Source: a virus. Taken from it: DNA of 21,768 bases. Below, one piece after another: positions 12,121 through 18,938 of this stretch; within the stretch, counting starts at the first letter, position 1, and each line of letters starts with the position of its first letter. The stretch lies in the IMG/VR virus record IMGVR_UViG_3300042518_001019, positions 1 to 21,768 of that record. One strand, given 5' to 3'. The notes under the pieces are model-generated. The model searched no databases. It saw nothing but the letters and a program-made list of their open reading frames with translations, and was not told the origin of the DNA. Position numbers and translations under genes: made by a program.

Positions 12121-13341
12121 TTATTGGATAGAGCAACGGTCTTCGGAACCGTAGGTTATAGGTTCGACTCCTATCGGGCGCATTTTTCTAGTGGTTTTTC
12201 TGCGGGTTTTTAAGGGTGGGGTATTTTCCCCTAGGTCTTTTTCTGATTGAGTAGCACACCTAAAAGCACACCTATTTAATTCATCTTCAAGGGCCCCTGC
12301 GGCGGCGTTTATGTCGTCGTTTTTAGCATGAGTATAGAAGTCCAACGTAAGCACGCTGGTGCTGTGGCGGGCTAATTTTTGAGTTATTTCTATGCGGAAC
12401 TTAGCGGCACACCATGTGATAAAAGTATGGCGCAAGCTGTGAAGGTCTAGGCGGTGGCTAGTAGTCACGCCGGCGGCGGCGGCGTCACGCCGTACCATAA
12501 CGGCGCTGCGGTCCCCCCACGTGCCTGGGAATAGCGGGCCGGCCAAAGTTGCTAATTCGGTTGAGAGCGCTGGGCCCAGGTCAATATCTGCCTGCTTGCG
12601 GTTTTTGGTTTCGCCGGCTAATAGGGTCAATCGGGATTGCTTTAAATGCGCTGGGGTAAGCGCCATTGCTTCCTTGCGTCTTATGCCGGTAGTTAGGATA
12701 AGCCGGTATAAAAGCGCTCGGCGATGGCCGCTTAAACCTCTAAACGTGGCCGGGCTGCTGGACGTCGTTGTTACCAGGGCGCTAGCTTGTTCAATGGTTA
12801 AAGCGCCTCTGTGGTAGGTTTTATTTGATCTAATTACGGGTAAGGTTATTCGGATAGCTGGCAGGCTAGCATGCCTTAAAAACTGATTTAGCGATTTTAA
12901 ATAATGGGCTTTTGTTTGTGCTGACCAACGTCGTTTCTCGGCGTCCCATTTTGTGAAAACACTGCGAACCTGTTCGGCGCTAATTGTTTTGCTTTGCAGT
13001 GCGCCGGCGGCGTCTAAAATACGCTTAACTTTTGCCACTACTTCCTTTTGGCGGGCCTTGGTAATGCCTGCAAGCGCCAGGGCTGCGGCCCAGTTGGCAA
13101 GATGGCCTGCAAGGGTTTTGGTTTTTGGCGTTTCGGTGCCGGCTATTATCCTGGCTAACATTGCGGCGGATTCGGGTTTAGTGGCGGCTAGTGGAATGGG
13201 GCGGCGGCTGCCTGGGAAAACATTGAAACCGTAGTAGATTTTTGACTTTTCGGTGCGTTTAGACGTCGCTTTCGCTGGGTGGCACTGTGCACCAAACTCG
13301 TCGTAATATCGTTCTCGTGACTGTCGTCGCATCGAAGCCAT
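12121..13341 (-). CDS. int: Tyrosine integrase with tRNA-derived C-terminus
   Basis: 406 residues. The catalytic set is present: Arg in LTTGIRRKEA (about 221), Lys around 246-249 (KNRKQADID), HSLRHTF (His301, Arg304), LARHS (His326) and the Tyr nucleophile in DFYTH (Tyr336). The N-terminal part (about 30-160) is a SAM-like core-binding domain (KSKIYYGFNVFPGSRR and a helical segment to residue 155). The final 19 codons (RPIGVEPITYGSEDRCSIQ) are the reverse complement of the tRNA-Arg fragment, so the reading frame ends within attP. It would insert phage DNA into the host tRNA-Arg. The 5' end overlaps the zinc-finger gene by 83 bp in another frame, an unusually long overlap. Confidence 0.93.
   Translation of the reverse strand: MASMRRQSRERYYDEFGAQCHPAKATSKRTEKSKIYYGFNVFPGSRRPIPLAATKPESAAMLARIIAGTETPKTKTLAGHLANWAAALALAGITKARQKEVVAKVKRILDAAGALQSKTISAEQVRSVFTKWDAEKRRWSAQTKAHYLKSLNQFLRHASLPAIRITLPVIRSNKTYHRGALTIEQASALVTTTSSSPATFRGLSGHRRALLYRLILTTGIRRKEAMALTPAHLKQSRLTLLAGETKNRKQADIDLGPALSTELATLAGPLFPGTWGDRSAVMVRRDAAAAGVTTSHRLDLHSLRHTFITWCAAKFRIEITQKLARHSTSVLTLDFYTHAKNDDINAAAGALEDELNRCAFRCATQSEKDLGENTPPLKTRRKTTRKMRPIGVEPITYGSEDRCSIQ
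12124..12182 (+). other. attP core: 3' part of tRNA-Arg(TCG) (not a functional tRNA)
   Basis: The plus strand carries the tRNA 3' portion: end of the D-arm (TGGATAGAG), anticodon stem ACGGT (12136-12140) pairing with ACCGT (12148-12152), loop CTTCGGA with anticodon TCG (12143-12145), T-arm ATAGG/CCTAT with loop TTCGACT, and acceptor CGGGCGC with discriminator A. The 5' acceptor and D-arm half are missing, so it is not a gene but the segment shared with a host tRNA-Arg. Site-specific recombination here would regenerate the host tRNA. Confidence 0.9.
12253..12274. repeat. Right attP arm: two identical 10-bp repeats 12 bp apart
   Basis: AGCACACCTA at 12253-12262 and at 12265-12274, the same unit and spacing as the left arm. 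They lie 71-92 bp beyond the core, inside the integrase gene, where they encode the residues RCAFRCA. Confidence 0.75.
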
Positions 13342-13606
13342 TAGCGTAAACTATTGGCCCCCTTGCGTCCTGCGGGTGCCAAAGTTCCTCCCTGTTTTCG
13401 TAGCGCTTACATAACACGTCTAATTTTTCCGGCGTGTTTGGGTGCGCTTTTGTAGGTTTTTGCGCCGGTGTTAAAGGTTCTAGCACGGCTTGATCGGGCA
13501 CGCAAGGGTAATTGCGCCAGTGGGTTTGGTAACATTTATCGCATAAATAGCGGCGGCGGGCAAAATTAACGCCGCAATGGCGGCACGTCGTTGTATCTTG
13601 GTTCAT
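13259..13606 (-). CDS. Zinc-finger protein overlapping integrase
   Basis: 115 residues from the ATG at 13606, with AGGA seven bases upstream and an ATGA overlap with the 50-residue gene; the 13627 start is less likely. Two C-x-x-C pairs are evident: CRHC (about 9-12) and CDKC (about 23-26), followed by a Pro/Lys stretch and a basic C-terminal half with VLCKRYENREELWH and TILRRVWCTVP. This looks like a DNA-binding or partner-binding zinc ribbon. It shares 83 bp with the integrase 5' end, and its C-terminal residues there are constrained by both frames. Possibly an excisionase or integration co-factor, but nothing proves it. Confidence 0.6.
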   Translation of the reverse strand: MNQDTTTCRHCGVNFARRRYLCDKCYQTHWRNYPCVPDQAVLEPLTPAQKPTKAHPNTPEKLDVLCKRYENREELWHPQDARGPIVYANGFDATTVTRTILRRVWCTVPPSESDV

Positions 13607-13755
13607 ACTAATCCTAAAAACATCCATAGAAGGGCGATAAGTTTACGCAAAATAGGGCGGTCTTGTGAGGCGCAATCACACGCTGAACTAGTCCAGTAAT
13701 ACGCTAAAACGGCGTTGCCGGCGGCCATGACGTAAATTAAAGCTCGGTCTGTCAT
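13603..13755 (-). CDS. Small hydrophobic protein, 50 residues
   Basis: The ATG at 13755 overlaps the holin-like gene's stop by ATGA and its TGA (13603-13605) overlaps the zinc-finger ATG, so it is coupled on both sides. Translation: MTDRALIYVMAAGNAVLAYY, then a short polar part with two Cys, then LRKLIALLWMFLGLV. Two hydrophobic segments of about 16 and 14 residues suggest a small membrane protein, such as an antiholin or holin partner. No family recognised. Confidence 0.55.
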   Translation of the reverse strand: MTDRALIYVMAAGNAVLAYYWTSSACDCASQDRPILRKLIALLWMFLGLV

Positions 13756-14000
13756 TGTCCGCCTGCCTTTGCCTGGGTGCGGTTTTTTATGTAACTGACT
13801 ACGGTGCCGCCGGCAACTAACAGCGCTACAACGTGCTCGATCATGGTGGTTATATTGCCGCCTATTCCTGCCGATTCACTAGGTGACAAAAAGCCTAAAA
13901 TGGTGGCGAATGCTAAGGCTTGCAAAATTAATGTTTGGTAAAACTCGGTTGTTTTCCAACCTGGTTTAACTGGGCTTGGGGTCGTTATTTCGTTTGACAT
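13752..14000 (-). CDS. Holin-like membrane protein, two helices
   Basis: 82 residues: a polar N-terminus (SNEITTPSPVKPGWKTTEF), then hydrophobic helix 1 (QTLILQALAFATILGFLS), a short loop with SESAGIGG, hydrophobic helix 2 (MIEHVVALLVAGGTVVSYI), and a basic C-terminus (KNRTQAKAGG). This architecture and length match class II holins, which open the cytoplasmic membrane for lysis. It overlaps the cysteine-protease-like gene by 35 bp and the next small gene by ATGA. No endolysin with a recognised muramidase or amidase motif is in the window. Confidence 0.75.
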   Translation of the reverse strand: MSNEITTPSPVKPGWKTTEFYQTLILQALAFATILGFLSPSESAGIGGNITTMIEHVVALLVAGGTVVSYIKNRTQAKAGGQ

Positions 14001-15312
14001 TGTCGGCCTCCTGTTCCTTAAGTTTTTTAAGGGCGTTTAAGATCATTTCTTCCATGCTTGGCTTGGCTGGGAATACTTTGCCATGTGCGGCTTTGAGCGC
14101 TGCCACGACGGCGGGAATAATGCCACGGGCGACGTAACCCAAAAAAAACGCTATGAATGCGGTTATGGTTACGGCCCTGGCTATTGCCAAGATATTGCCG
14201 GCGCCGGCGTCGGGGCCCTTCCTGCCGTCCTTGTCTTTTTGCGGGTCGTAGTTAGGCGCCTTTCTGCGAAGGGCTCCAATTAAGCCATCAAGCCCGTCGG
14301 AATAATCAGCCTGGGAATGAAGTACGCTGGCGCTGCCGTCGGCGTTGGGCGGCCCTTGCACAATAATTCGGGGCGTGCCTTCGGTGTTAAATCCTACGTC
14401 GGAAACGGCCCAGTGCGTCGGCGGGTAAGTTTGCACTAATAACACTGGCGCCCATGGGCTGCCCTCTAGGTCGGATTTGACTTTGCTGGCGGCGGCGGTG
14501 TCTTGGCTAATTATGGTTATTCGTAGCTTGTGGCTATCGTCGGTAAGTTCGCCGCCTTCAAGCGCCCTTAAGGCGTCTAAGCTGCTGATTTTTCGCCCAT
14601 TTAAATAGCAGCCATTTTGGCCTAGGCGGCTAGTATCGACGCCAAAAAGCGGGCTAATCGGCGCTTCTTCGGGGTCTTGCTCGGTTGGTTCTGGCGCCTG
14701 GTAAAATACCTTATTGGCGGGTGGTGGCGGTGGTGGTGGTGAAAGTAGGAAAACAGCCCAACCTCCGCCTCCTAATTTCCAGCGGCGTGTAAATTCTGCG
14801 GGGCTCATCCATTCATAATTAGTTTCGCCTGGGAAGTTATTATCTAAAACGGCGGCCCAGCGGGGCGTTAGGTGGACTAAATTTACCATGTGGGCAATTC
14901 TGCCACTGCCCGAATATCTTGGGGAATAGCCGTATGTAACGGCGGGCATTCGGCCAGTTTTTAGAGCTAGCTTTAATAGGCTTGGGTCGTCGCCCTGGTA
15001 TTGCAAGTAGGTAATGCCGGCGGCGTATTTTTGCACCATTTTGTCTACCTTCTCCGGCCATCCGCCCCCCTCCTCTTTTTTCATTTTGTTTTGAAAGCCG
15101 GTAAGTTGTTCGACGTTTTGCCAGCGGCCAGAATGTTCTAGGCTGGTAAAAACGCATAAGCCGGCGCCGTCCCTGCCGCCTACGTTTTTTAGTTGCTCTT
15201 TACCTGGTAAATCGATTTGAATTTGCTCGGCGCCGTCGGGGCTAGTGCGGCCGCCAACCTGAGAATCGGCGGCCAAGATGAATGTAAGAAAAAACGATAG
15301 GAATGCGGTCAT
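13966..15312 (-). CDS. Secreted C39/papain-like cysteine-protease-like protein with C-terminal membrane segment
   Basis: 448 residues from the ATG at 15312; an earlier GTG at 15357 would extend through the promoter element and is rejected. The N-terminus (TAFLSFFLTFILAADSQ) is a signal peptide. GAGLCVFTSLEHSGRW (about 50-64) places a Cys at the start of a helix, AHMVNLVHLTPRWAAVLDNN (about 140-159) supplies His141 and Asp157/Asn158, and the following WMSPAEFTRRWKLG is the usual end of C39-like peptidase domains. The Cys-His-Asp/Asn set suggests a papain-like fold. A Pro-rich linker (191-198) leads to a second domain with a thioredoxin-like feel (SSLDALRALEGGELTD), and about 392-425 is a membrane helix (TITAFIAFFLGYVARG). 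It may anchor in the envelope and cut wall or host proteins in lysis. Confidence 0.6.
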   Translation of the reverse strand: MTAFLSFFLTFILAADSQVGGRTSPDGAEQIQIDLPGKEQLKNVGGRDGAGLCVFTSLEHSGRWQNVEQLTGFQNKMKKEEGGGWPEKVDKMVQKYAAGITYLQYQGDDPSLLKLALKTGRMPAVTYGYSPRYSGSGRIAHMVNLVHLTPRWAAVLDNNFPGETNYEWMSPAEFTRRWKLGGGGWAVFLLSPPPPPPPANKVFYQAPEPTEQDPEEAPISPLFGVDTSRLGQNGCYLNGRKISSLDALRALEGGELTDDSHKLRITIISQDTAAASKVKSDLEGSPWAPVLLVQTYPPTHWAVSDVGFNTEGTPRIIVQGPPNADGSASVLHSQADYSDGLDGLIGALRRKAPNYDPQKDKDGRKGPDAGAGNILAIARAVTITAFIAFFLGYVARGIIPAVVAALKAAHGKVFPAKPSMEEMILNALKKLKEQEADNVKRNNDPKPS

Positions 15313-15336
15313 TATTGCGCCTCGTTTGGGTGTCAA

Positions 15337-15348
15337 TAATAAATGACC
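15337..15348 (-). promoter_or_regulatory. Candidate phage-specific promoter element GGTCATTTATTA (copy 3)
   Basis: Lies between the glycosyltransferase stop (15351-15353) and the cysteine-protease-like ATG at 15312, 25 bases before that ATG. The 12-base match to copies 1 and 4 is exact. Nothing else in the 38-bp gap looks like a promoter. Confidence 0.5.
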
Positions 15349-15350
15349 TG

Positions 15351-16415
15351 TTACCACTTATAACCGGCTTGGGACTGCCAGCCGGCCACGGTGAAATGCT
15401 CATCTAAGGGCATGTTGTAGCGTTGAGCAATAGCCTTGTAATCTTGGTATTGGTGGCTGCAATGCCATATAACACCTGGGCAACGCTCTGCCCTGTCGGT
15501 GTTCATTATTGGCCAACGCCACATTCCGGCGCCTACTCTGTCGGCCATGTCGTCCCAGAGAATTATTTCGGCGGCTATGCCGGTGACGGGCCTGGGGCGA
15601 AGGTGGTCTAGAACGTCGGGGCGGTGCCATTTTGCTACGTCAAAAATAATTGCTTCTGTGCGAAGTGGAAAAACGCTATGCCCTTCCCTGCATGGATTGC
15701 AGCCGGTTGGCTGCCCGGCGGCGTCCATGCCCTCGGCCACGTCGTAAAGCCATAGGGGAATATCAATTAAAAGGCGTTGGGATAGTTTTACTAGGTATTT
15801 CAGCCGGTGCACGGCGGCCCATTGCAGGCCAACGTAATAGCTAGCTAGGTCGCCGCCGGCGTGCCCGTAGCGTTCGGGGTTGGACCAAAGCGTGACGCCG
15901 GGGTTTTCTCGGGCCAGTGCGGATAGTTCGCCAAAAATAGTCCACGGTTGCGGGGTGCGTGCGGTGCCAGGGCTGCAATCGTCGGCGATTAAGATTGGTG
16001 TTTTGGGCCCGTTCATGTCTCGGATTAATTTTACCTGCAAGGCAACAAGTTTGGGCAGGTTGTAGCTTCCTATTACGACGCCGGCCGGCGGGGGTTCGGG
16101 CTCGTCGGGGTCGTAGTCGTTGCAGCCTAGACAAGACGGGACGCCGTCGGCGCTTGGACCTGTGCGGCACGTGCCGTGTTTTTCACATTGGCGAAGCCAT
16201 TTAGAAGGGCAATTGCAAGCGCCTCGGTCAAGAACTTTTCCAAGGTTAAGGCAATTGTCTCGGCGAATTATTTTAACCGATTTTATGCCGGTGTTTTTTT
16301 TGACGCCAAAAAGTTTTTGATAGCGCTCATCATAGGTGGCAAGCCAGCATAGCCGGCATTGGTCTGCTGACCACTCGAGCGAGGTTACACGGTTACAAGT
16401 GCATGGGCGTTTCAT
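15351..16415 (-). CDS. Glycosyltransferase-A-fold protein with Cys-rich N-terminus
   Basis: 354 residues. The C-terminal two thirds look like a GT2-type glycosyltransferase: GVVIGSYNLPKLVALQVKLI (about 112-131), then ILIADDCSPG (141-150), the nucleotide-sugar strand with the Asp pair, and later ERYGHAGGDLASYYVGLQWA. Residues 1-105 hold many Cys: CTC and CRLC (5-23), then CLNLG (55-59), CNCP (67-70), C77, C83 and CLGCNDY (95-101). This second cluster resembles a Cys-rich segment I associate with planctomycete proteins, possibly zinc-binding. The enzyme might glycosylate tail proteins or host surface sugars. Its ATG overlaps the preceding gene by ATGA, so it belongs to the tail transcript, just before the lysis module. 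Confidence 0.7.
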   Translation of the reverse strand: MKRPCTCNRVTSLEWSADQCRLCWLATYDERYQKLFGVKKNTGIKSVKIIRRDNCLNLGKVLDRGACNCPSKWLRQCEKHGTCRTGPSADGVPSCLGCNDYDPDEPEPPPAGVVIGSYNLPKLVALQVKLIRDMNGPKTPILIADDCSPGTARTPQPWTIFGELSALARENPGVTLWSNPERYGHAGGDLASYYVGLQWAAVHRLKYLVKLSQRLLIDIPLWLYDVAEGMDAAGQPTGCNPCREGHSVFPLRTEAIIFDVAKWHRPDVLDHLRPRPVTGIAAEIILWDDMADRVGAGMWRWPIMNTDRAERCPGVIWHCSHQYQDYKAIAQRYNMPLDEHFTVAGWQSQAGYKW

Positions 16416-17512
16416 TCGGTGATGGTGACCTGACTAATAGACAAAGGCTTGTTGAATGTAGAGTCGTAGACTTGCGGGAAAATGTGCGGCCAATAAAGTT
16501 TCACAAAAAGAACGGTCGAACTAAAAAAGTAAGGCCTGGCAACATAATGCACAGGTAGACGGTAATCAACAAGTGCGGTTACCTGTGTTGAAACCGAAGG
16601 GTAGCTTGCGTCTTCATAGCCCCAAATATTATTGTAATACGGTGATGAAGGGCTTGCGGGTAAGGGAAACCAGTTGTAAACAGGATAAATGATATACCCC
16701 CCGTCAAACTGTCTTCCGGATATTATGTCTAAAAACGTAAAATAACCTGAACCGTCGGTGGCTTGCTGGGGCTTACATACTCTTTTATCGGTCGGACTAT
16801 TAATGTAAGGGGCGTAAGCACCATCGCCGCATTTAATTGAGTTAGTTGTTATTACGTTTTGCCCACCTACAGGCAAGTAGTCTTCGCCAACGGGTACGTT
16901 GTTCCTATAACTTCCAGTGTAATCGCCAGCATCAGTAAAATTGGCGTGATAATTATACTGCGAAGGGTTTGCCGAGCTATACGCTGGTGTAGAGTTTATG
17001 CCTGCGTTGATTGTAACTCTTACAGTTATTGGGTTAACAGAAGCCGCCAAGTCTATAATATCAGTAACAAATGAAAAATACTCTCCGTAAAATGTTTCAT
17101 CTTGCTTAACATAAGTAATGCCATCGGTTGAAAAAAAAACGTCAATTGAAACATTCTCCACAACAATTAATTTCACATAGTAGGGGGTGCTTACAATGGT
17201 CGGGTAGTTAGGATATGTAGTGTTGTTTGTTGCAACGTCCAAGGACATTGCACCGGATTTGTAAGTTCTTACGTTCCCGACTGTTGTGTCTAATCCCAAA
17301 GCAAACGATGAGCTAGTGTAATTGAATGTACGATAAGTTGGTAAATAAGTGGTGTAGTTGTACGCTGTATGTAAAAAAGGAAAATCAATCTGACTTGGGT
17401 AGCTTGGCGCAATTACTGCCACGACACCGTGGTAAATTGATTTTGTAACGTGGCAGCACGGCACACATGGTTGCGCTTGCGTTCGTGCATTTCTAGTAAG
17501 ATCGAGCGCCAT
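16412..17512 (-). CDS. Tyr-rich tail or host-binding protein
   Basis: 366 residues, clearly enriched in Tyr, Ser, Thr, Asn and Pro (many Y pairs and NYTTY-type runs), with a more AT-rich composition than neighbouring genes. N-terminus has the CxxCC motif PCVPCC (about 16-21). The rest is beta-like with repeated YxxxY spacing; there is no signal peptide or membrane helix. Position among tail fibre genes suggests a receptor-binding or decoration protein, and the AT-rich composition suggests recent exchange. No family recognised. It has a weak ribosome site (AAAGAAAA). Confidence 0.6.
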   Translation of the reverse strand: MALDLTRNARTQAQPCVPCCHVTKSIYHGVVAVIAPSYPSQIDFPFLHTAYNYTTYLPTYRTFNYTSSSFALGLDTTVGNVRTYKSGAMSLDVATNNTTYPNYPTIVSTPYYVKLIVVENVSIDVFFSTDGITYVKQDETFYGEYFSFVTDIIDLAASVNPITVRVTINAGINSTPAYSSANPSQYNYHANFTDAGDYTGSYRNNVPVGEDYLPVGGQNVITTNSIKCGDGAYAPYINSPTDKRVCKPQQATDGSGYFTFLDIISGRQFDGGYIIYPVYNWFPLPASPSSPYYNNIWGYEDASYPSVSTQVTALVDYRLPVHYVARPYFFSSTVLFVKLYWPHIFPQVYDSTFNKPLSISQVTITE

Positions 17513-17524
17513 ATTTTTTCTTTT

Positions 17525-18730
17525 TTAAGGTACTGTTAAATAAACAGACGCATTAACTTCGGTGTTTACGCTGGTTTCTAATAAGCCTGGTCTAATAACT
17601 GTAAGGTCTACTACTTGGCCGCTGGTCACTGCCACGGTGCCGGATATGGCCGCCGTCGTACCTTCGCCCCAAGGGCTAATATTATTACCATTAAATCCTG
17701 ACCCGTAGTCATGATTCGCCCAGTTAAAAGAGTAATGAAAAGTTCCTGCCGCCGACGGAGTGAAAGACCATGTCATTGCAGACGTGCCAGACTGCAACGT
17801 ATTATTATTACTTGAAATTACTTTTGGGCTAGCCTCGGTTCCTGCCCCTGAGTTAGTGGCGGTAGTCCAACCAGAGCCTTGCGCATAGATCGACGCTGAA
17901 ACTGTAGGCGTTGGCGTAGGTGGAGGCGTAGGTGGAGGCGTCGGTGTTGGTGTTGGCGTCGGTGTTGGTGTAGGCGTGGGTGTAGGTGTAGGTGTAGGCG
18001 TGGGTGTAGGCGTTGGGGTGCCGCCGCATACGGTACATATATCTGAGAACGGGTACCAACCACGGGTGCCGCTGGAGTTGGTGCCGTAAAATTTATTTGC
18101 TCCTGGATTTGCCACGTCACCGACCAGATTAAGGACGACGCCGGCGGCCAGTGTTGCCCCGCCGGTGATTGAATACCTAGTAGTTATACTGTAGTTGCCG
18201 GTTTGCTGGCCTACGACGACTGCCGTCCCGCTGTCGGGGCATATTGTTGCATACGTAACGCTTAGTTCCCCGTTGGTGCAATCAATTGACTGAATAACTT
18301 CAAAGCAATTGCCGCCGCTGCCGCTGCTGTTTCCGCTGCTGTTTCCGCTGCCGGCGGTGCCGCTGCCGGCGGTGCCGCTGCCCCCTGCAACAAATTCAAA
18401 TGTTGCACCAAATTTGCTTGAATCGCCGCCGTGGCGAATACGCATAATAACCTGGGTGCCGTTGGCTATTATGGCGCCTGGTAGTCCTAGAGCGTAGGCC
18501 GTGTTTGTTTTTTCGTCGCCTTTTAGCCCTGGGCTTGCAACCTCATAATTGCAACCATCTCGGCTTAGTGCAAGCTGGCGCCATGAGTAACCAATTGGGC
18601 AAGTTGAGCCCGAATTAAGGGTAGTCCGGCCCGTTATTTCGGCAACGAACCACTGCGGCGTAGAAACAGCTATTTCGCTGCCTGCGCCGTCGTAATTAAT
18701 CACTATGCCTTCGCCTGCTCTTATGGTCAT
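17525..18730 (-). CDS. Adhesin-like tail protein with Gly-Ser and Thr-Pro linkers
   Basis: 401 residues in modules: N-terminal domain about 1-115 (TIRAGEGIVINYDGAGSEIA); a Gly-Ser linker 116-140 (GSGTAGSG repeats, GNSSGNSSG); a Cys-containing domain 141-235 (CFEVIQSIDCTNGELSV ... CTVCGG); a Thr-Pro linker about 238-276; and a C-terminal domain 277-401 (VSASIYAQGSGWTTATN ... AAGTFHYSFNWANHD) that reads like a beta-sandwich carbohydrate-binding or tip domain. Such flexible linkers are typical of cell-surface adhesins and tail tip fibres. The DNA under both linkers is repetitive. It sits two bases after the 65-residue gene, in the tail transcript. Confidence 0.7.
   Translation of the reverse strand: MTIRAGEGIVINYDGAGSEIAVSTPQWFVAEITGRTTLNSGSTCPIGYSWRQLALSRDGCNYEVASPGLKGDEKTNTAYALGLPGAIIANGTQVIMRIRHGGDSSKFGATFEFVAGGSGTAGSGTAGSGNSSGNSSGSGGNCFEVIQSIDCTNGELSVTYATICPDSGTAVVVGQQTGNYSITTRYSITGGATLAAGVVLNLVGDVANPGANKFYGTNSSGTRGWYPFSDICTVCGGTPTPTPTPTPTPTPTPTPTPTPTPTPTPPPTPPPTPTPTVSASIYAQGSGWTTATNSGAGTEASPKVISSNNNTLQSGTSAMTWSFTPSAAGTFHYSFNWANHDYGSGFNGNNISPWGEGTTAAISGTVAVTSGQVVDLTVIRPGLLETSVNTEVNASVYLTVP
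17903..18020. repeat. 6-bp tandem repeat encoding the Thr-Pro linker
   Basis: About 118 bp of GTAGGT/GTTGGC/GTGGGT-type units, about 20 copies of a 6-bp period, reading Thr-Pro on the minus strand with two Pro-Pro units. Likely to change length by slippage. Confidence 0.85.
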
Positions 18731-18732
18731 GG

Positions 18733-18930
18733 TTATACCTGGGCGTCAAAATGGTTTTTAAGTAATTTGCGTAGCTGTTGAATTTTTGTTTCAATCTCGG
18801 TGCCGTCTGCGAAAAAGTCTTGTTCGTTCATCGTCTTTTTTTTATTGCGATTTACGAAGGTGACGGAAAAGCCTGTGATTGGTAACCCATTTACACCGAT
18901 GTTGGTCTGTTCGCTAATTAAAATTTCCAT
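18733..18930 (-). CDS. Small tail-region protein, 65 residues
   Basis: Start ATG 18930 with AGGGGAT upstream. N-terminal half is beta-like (MEILISEQTNIGVNGLPITG, FSVTFVNRNKK); C-terminal half is a charged helix (TEIETKIQQLRKLLKNHF). It may be an assembly factor or spacer between fibre genes. No family recognised. It lies two bases from the adhesin-like gene and eight from the collar gene. Confidence 0.55.
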   Translation of the reverse strand: MEILISEQTNIGVNGLPITGFSVTFVNRNKKKTMNEQDFFADGTEIETKIQQLRKLLKNHFDAQV

Positions 18931-18938
18931 TTTATCCC

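Noticed and set aside
12124-12182. Functional tRNA-Arg gene
   Set aside because: The 5' acceptor strand and most of the D-arm are missing, so no cloverleaf can form; it is the attP core.
17818-18120. Minus-strand alternative frames over the Thr-Pro repeat
   Set aside because: Low-complexity read-through of the 6-bp repeat in other frames.
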